Shown here: positions 4,665-6,337 of the stretch, in pieces
Position numbering within the stretch: the stretch's first letter is position 1
Layout of the letters: every line of letters starts with the position of its first letter
Source: Proteocatella sp051653405
Lineage (GTDB): Bacteria > Bacillota > Clostridia > Peptostreptococcales > Filifactoraceae
DNA length: 6,337 nucleotides
Direction of reading: 5' to 3'
Assembly (NCBI GenBank): GCA_051653405.1
Contig: JBOFWC010000112.1
Coordinates: 1-6,337 of the forward strand
The notes under the pieces: generated by a model
The model's database searches: none
The model's input: only the letters and a program-made list of their open reading frames with translations
Told to the model about the DNA's origin: nothing
Position numbers and translations under genes: made by a program

Positions 4665-5330
4665 ATGGACAATATGATTTTTCTCGAAAATACACTTCCG
4701 TTTTGGAAGAATTTAAATAAAAATGAACAAAACTTAATTCTAAATAACTATACCGAGAAGTCTTTTTCTAAAAACACAATATTATCTGGCGCTAATAATG
4801 AATGTACTGGCTTTATAATAGTTAAGAATGGCCAGCTTCGAATATATAGCAATTCTTCTGAAGGAAAAGAGATAACTCTATATAGGCTTCTTGAACTAGA
4901 TAGCTGTATATTTAGCGCTTCCTGTATGCTAAAAAACATAAACTTCGATATAAGTATAGGATTTGAAAAAGACAGCAACATTTTAATAATTCCGTCAGAG
5001 ATATTTAATGAACTAAACGAAACTAATTCTTATGTAAAATCATTTGTTCTAGATTTAGTAAGTTCAAGATTCTCAGATGTAATGTGGATATTTGAACAAT
5101 ATGTCTTTAGTAATATGGCGCAAAGACTTGCCAACACTCTAATAGAACAATCTTCACTCCATAATTCACAAACTTTAGATATAACCCACGATTATCTTGC
5201 TAGAGAGCTTGGAACTGCAAGAGAAGTAGTGACAAGACTTCTAAAACAATTCCAAGATGATAACGTTGTAAAACTCTCTAGAAATAAAATTGAGATTTTA
5301 AACTCATATGAACTACAAAATAAACTATAA
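4665..5330 (+). CDS. Crp/Fnr-family transcriptional regulator
   Basis: This 221-residue protein has the two-domain layout of the Crp/Fnr superfamily. The N-terminal beta-roll sensor domain spans about 10-115, including ITLYRLLELDSCIFSASCML. A long dimerisation helix follows at about 120-158, then a C-terminal helix-turn-helix at about 172-196 (THDYLARELGTAREVVTRLL). The N-terminal cysteine cluster that carries the iron-sulfur centre of E. coli FNR is absent. Three cysteines, C47, C81 and C87, lie in the sensor domain, and C81/C87 form a CxxxxxC motif that I recall being common in a clostridial subgroup. That is recollection only. AGAGGTG lies 8 bases before ATG 4665. It diverges from rpmG and is followed after 57 bases by a ferredoxin-nitroreductase gene, probably its target or operon partner. 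The ligand is unknown. Confidence 0.9.
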   Translation: MDNMIFLENTLPFWKNLNKNEQNLILNNYTEKSFSKNTILSGANNECTGFIIVKNGQLRIYSNSSEGKEITLYRLLELDSCIFSASCMLKNINFDISIGFEKDSNILIIPSEIFNELNETNSYVKSFVLDLVSSRFSDVMWIFEQYVFSNMAQRLANTLIEQSSLHNSQTLDITHDYLARELGTAREVVTRLLKQFQDDNVVKLSRNKIEILNSYELQNKL

Positions 5331-5387
5331 ATTTATTTTATATTTTCGTCAACTTACCCAATTTAAAAATGGAGGTTTTGATTTATT

Positions 5388-6209
5388 ATGATGAATGTGA
5401 ACAAAGAATTATGTATAGGTTGCAGTAAATGTGTTAATGAATGTTTTCCAAAATGCATAACTATGGTAGAGAAAAAAGCTGATATCAACGACAAAAACTG
5501 CTTTAAATGTGGTCACTGCATCGCAGTCTGTCCTGTAAATGCTATTAGCATGGATGATTACAATATGGATGAGGTTGTTGAATATGATTCTAAAACCTTT
5601 GATATAGCTCCTGAAAATCTTTTAAACTTTATAAAGTTCAGAAGATCTATAAGACAATTTAAAGAAATTGATGTTGAAAATGAAAAAATAGAAAAAATAA
5701 TAGAAGCTGGCCGCTTTACTCAAACCGCAACAAATATGCAAGACGTTTCGTATACAGTAGTAAAGGATTCGCTTCCAGTTTTAAAAGAGATGACTTATGA
5801 AACTTTAAAAAATATCGGAGAAGAGATGCTTGCTGATCCAAATCAAAAGAATACAGTTTTTAAAAGATATGCTCTAATGTGGATAAATATGCACAAAGAG
5901 TATCATAAAAATCCAAAGGAAAATGATAAACTGTTCTTTAATGCACCCTCACTTATCATAGTAAGCGCTTCTGCAGAAATAAATGGAGCTCTAGCTTCTT
6001 CAAATATGGAGCTTATTACTGATGCCCTTGGTCTTGGTACCTTCTTCAGTGGATTCTTTGTAAGAGCTGCTAAGGCAAATCCTGAAATCAAAAAACTTAT
6101 TGAACTCCCAGAAGGCAAAGAAATAGTATCATGCCTTGTAATAGGATATCCGAATGTAACATACAAAAGAACTGTTCCTAGAAAAGCAGTTGAAATAGCT
6201 TGGAAATAA
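5388..6209 (+). CDS. Ferredoxin-nitroreductase fusion protein
   Basis: This 273-residue protein joins an N-terminal two-[4Fe-4S] ferredoxin domain to an FMN-dependent nitroreductase-family domain. Cluster motifs are C9-x2-C12-x2-C15-x3-C19 and C38-x2-C41-x2-C44-x3-C48-P. The first motif lacks the Pro directly after its last Cys (CFP instead of CP). The nitroreductase domain begins near residue 80, with the flavin phosphate-binding segment FIKFRRSIRQFKE and TATNMQ. It ends with GLGTFFSGFF and LVIGYPNVTYKRTVPRKAVE. It is predicted to be cytoplasmic, moving electrons from the clusters to FMN. The substrate cannot be read from sequence. ATG 5388 follows GGAGG (5371-5375) by a rather long 12 bases. 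An in-frame TGA at 5379 rules out an earlier start, and ATG 5391 is also possible. It is probably cotranscribed with the upstream Crp/Fnr gene, since no terminator separates them, and ends at the 6236-6285 terminator. Confidence 0.93.
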   Translation: MMNVNKELCIGCSKCVNECFPKCITMVEKKADINDKNCFKCGHCIAVCPVNAISMDDYNMDEVVEYDSKTFDIAPENLLNFIKFRRSIRQFKEIDVENEKIEKIIEAGRFTQTATNMQDVSYTVVKDSLPVLKEMTYETLKNIGEEMLADPNQKNTVFKRYALMWINMHKEYHKNPKENDKLFFNAPSLIIVSASAEINGALASSNMELITDALGLGTFFSGFFVRAAKANPEIKKLIELPEGKEIVSCLVIGYPNVTYKRTVPRKAVEIAWK

Positions 6210-6210
6210 T

Positions 6211-6226
6211 CAATAGCATACTATTG
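6211..6226 (+). repeat. Small hairpin after the nitroreductase stop
   Basis: CAATAG (6211-6216) and CTATTG (6221-6226) form a 6-bp stem with a CATA loop, starting two bases after the stop codon. It has no T-run, so it is not a terminator by itself. It may protect or shape the transcript end ahead of the main terminator, or be chance. Confidence 0.35.
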
Positions 6227-6235
6227 AAAATCATA

Positions 6236-6285
6236 AGTGCCTATACTTTCCATCATTAAGGGAAATATAGGCACTATAATTTTTT
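6236..6285. terminator. Terminator after the ferredoxin-nitroreductase gene
   Basis: AGTGCCTATA (6236-6245) pairs with TATAGGCACT (6266-6275). Inside it, TTTCC (6247-6251) pairs with GGAAA (6261-6265), with a single bulged C at 6246. This gives a 15-bp stem with a 9-base loop. A run of six T follows at 6280-6285 on the plus strand. It lies between a plus-strand gene and the end of a minus-strand reading frame, so it may serve both, although the minus-strand T-run is weaker. Confidence 0.9.
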
Positions 6286-6337
6286 ATGCTTTTCTTCTAT
6301 CTCTCATAAATAAAACCATTACCGCAGATATAACTAC
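6284..6337 (-). CDS. C-terminal end of a probable membrane protein (partial)
   Basis: Reading in from the right edge, the minus strand encodes VVISAVMVLFMRDRRKA and then TAA (6284-6286). A hydrophobic stretch followed by a short, strongly positive tail is typical of a last membrane helix ending in the cytoplasm. Only 17 residues are visible, so the family cannot be named. The stop abuts a strong terminator stem, which supports a real gene end, but a chance open frame of this length is possible. Confidence 0.45.
   Translation of the reverse strand, partial: VVISAVMVLFMRDRRKA

Overview
The window is AT-rich DNA from a low-GC Gram-positive anaerobe of the class Clostridia. My best guess is Peptostreptococcaceae or a close relative. 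This rests on near-textbook sigma-A promoters (TTGACA-N17-TATAAT), strong GGAGG ribosome binding sites, ribosomal proteins that look clostridial, and a ferredoxin-nitroreductase fusion typical of strict anaerobes. No database search was possible, so the taxonomy is a judgement.

Layout, left to right. Positions 1-116 hold the 5' end of a 16S rRNA gene on the minus strand. It is preceded by a structured leader and two tandem rRNA promoters (306-334 and 413-441). A small unrecognised coiled-coil-like gene (583-984, plus) diverges from the rRNA operon. It converges on the ribosomal protein cluster at a perfect 17-bp two-way terminator (1021-1056). The minus strand from 4363 down to 1081 carries rpmG-secE-nusG-rplK-rplA, driven by a promoter at 4443-4471. 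rplJ-rplL follow, with their own promoter at 2169-2197, an L10 leader and an attenuator hairpin. A divergent plus-strand pair follows: a Crp/Fnr-family regulator (4665-5330) and a two-[4Fe-4S] ferredoxin-nitroreductase (5388-6209). A strong terminator (6236-6285) separates this pair from the C-terminal end of a probable membrane protein on the minus strand (6284-6337).

How the genes work together. The minus-strand cluster makes transcription and translation components: ribosomal proteins L33, L11, L1, L10 and L7/L12, the elongation factor NusG and the translocase subunit SecE. Two autogenous RNA controls can be read from the sequence. One is an L10(L12) leader with a terminator hairpin before rplJ. 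The other is an L1 site resembling the 23S rRNA L1 stalk, placed just before the rplA ribosome binding site. The plus-strand pair looks like a small redox module in which a cysteine-bearing Crp/Fnr regulator sits next to the flavoprotein it may control.

Most of the window is core housekeeping DNA and I see no convincing new multi-gene system. The points most worth a second look are the break in synteny (no rpoB after rplL), the L1 decoy site, an orphan promoter-terminator unit between rpmG and the Crp/Fnr gene, and the regulator-nitroreductase pair.
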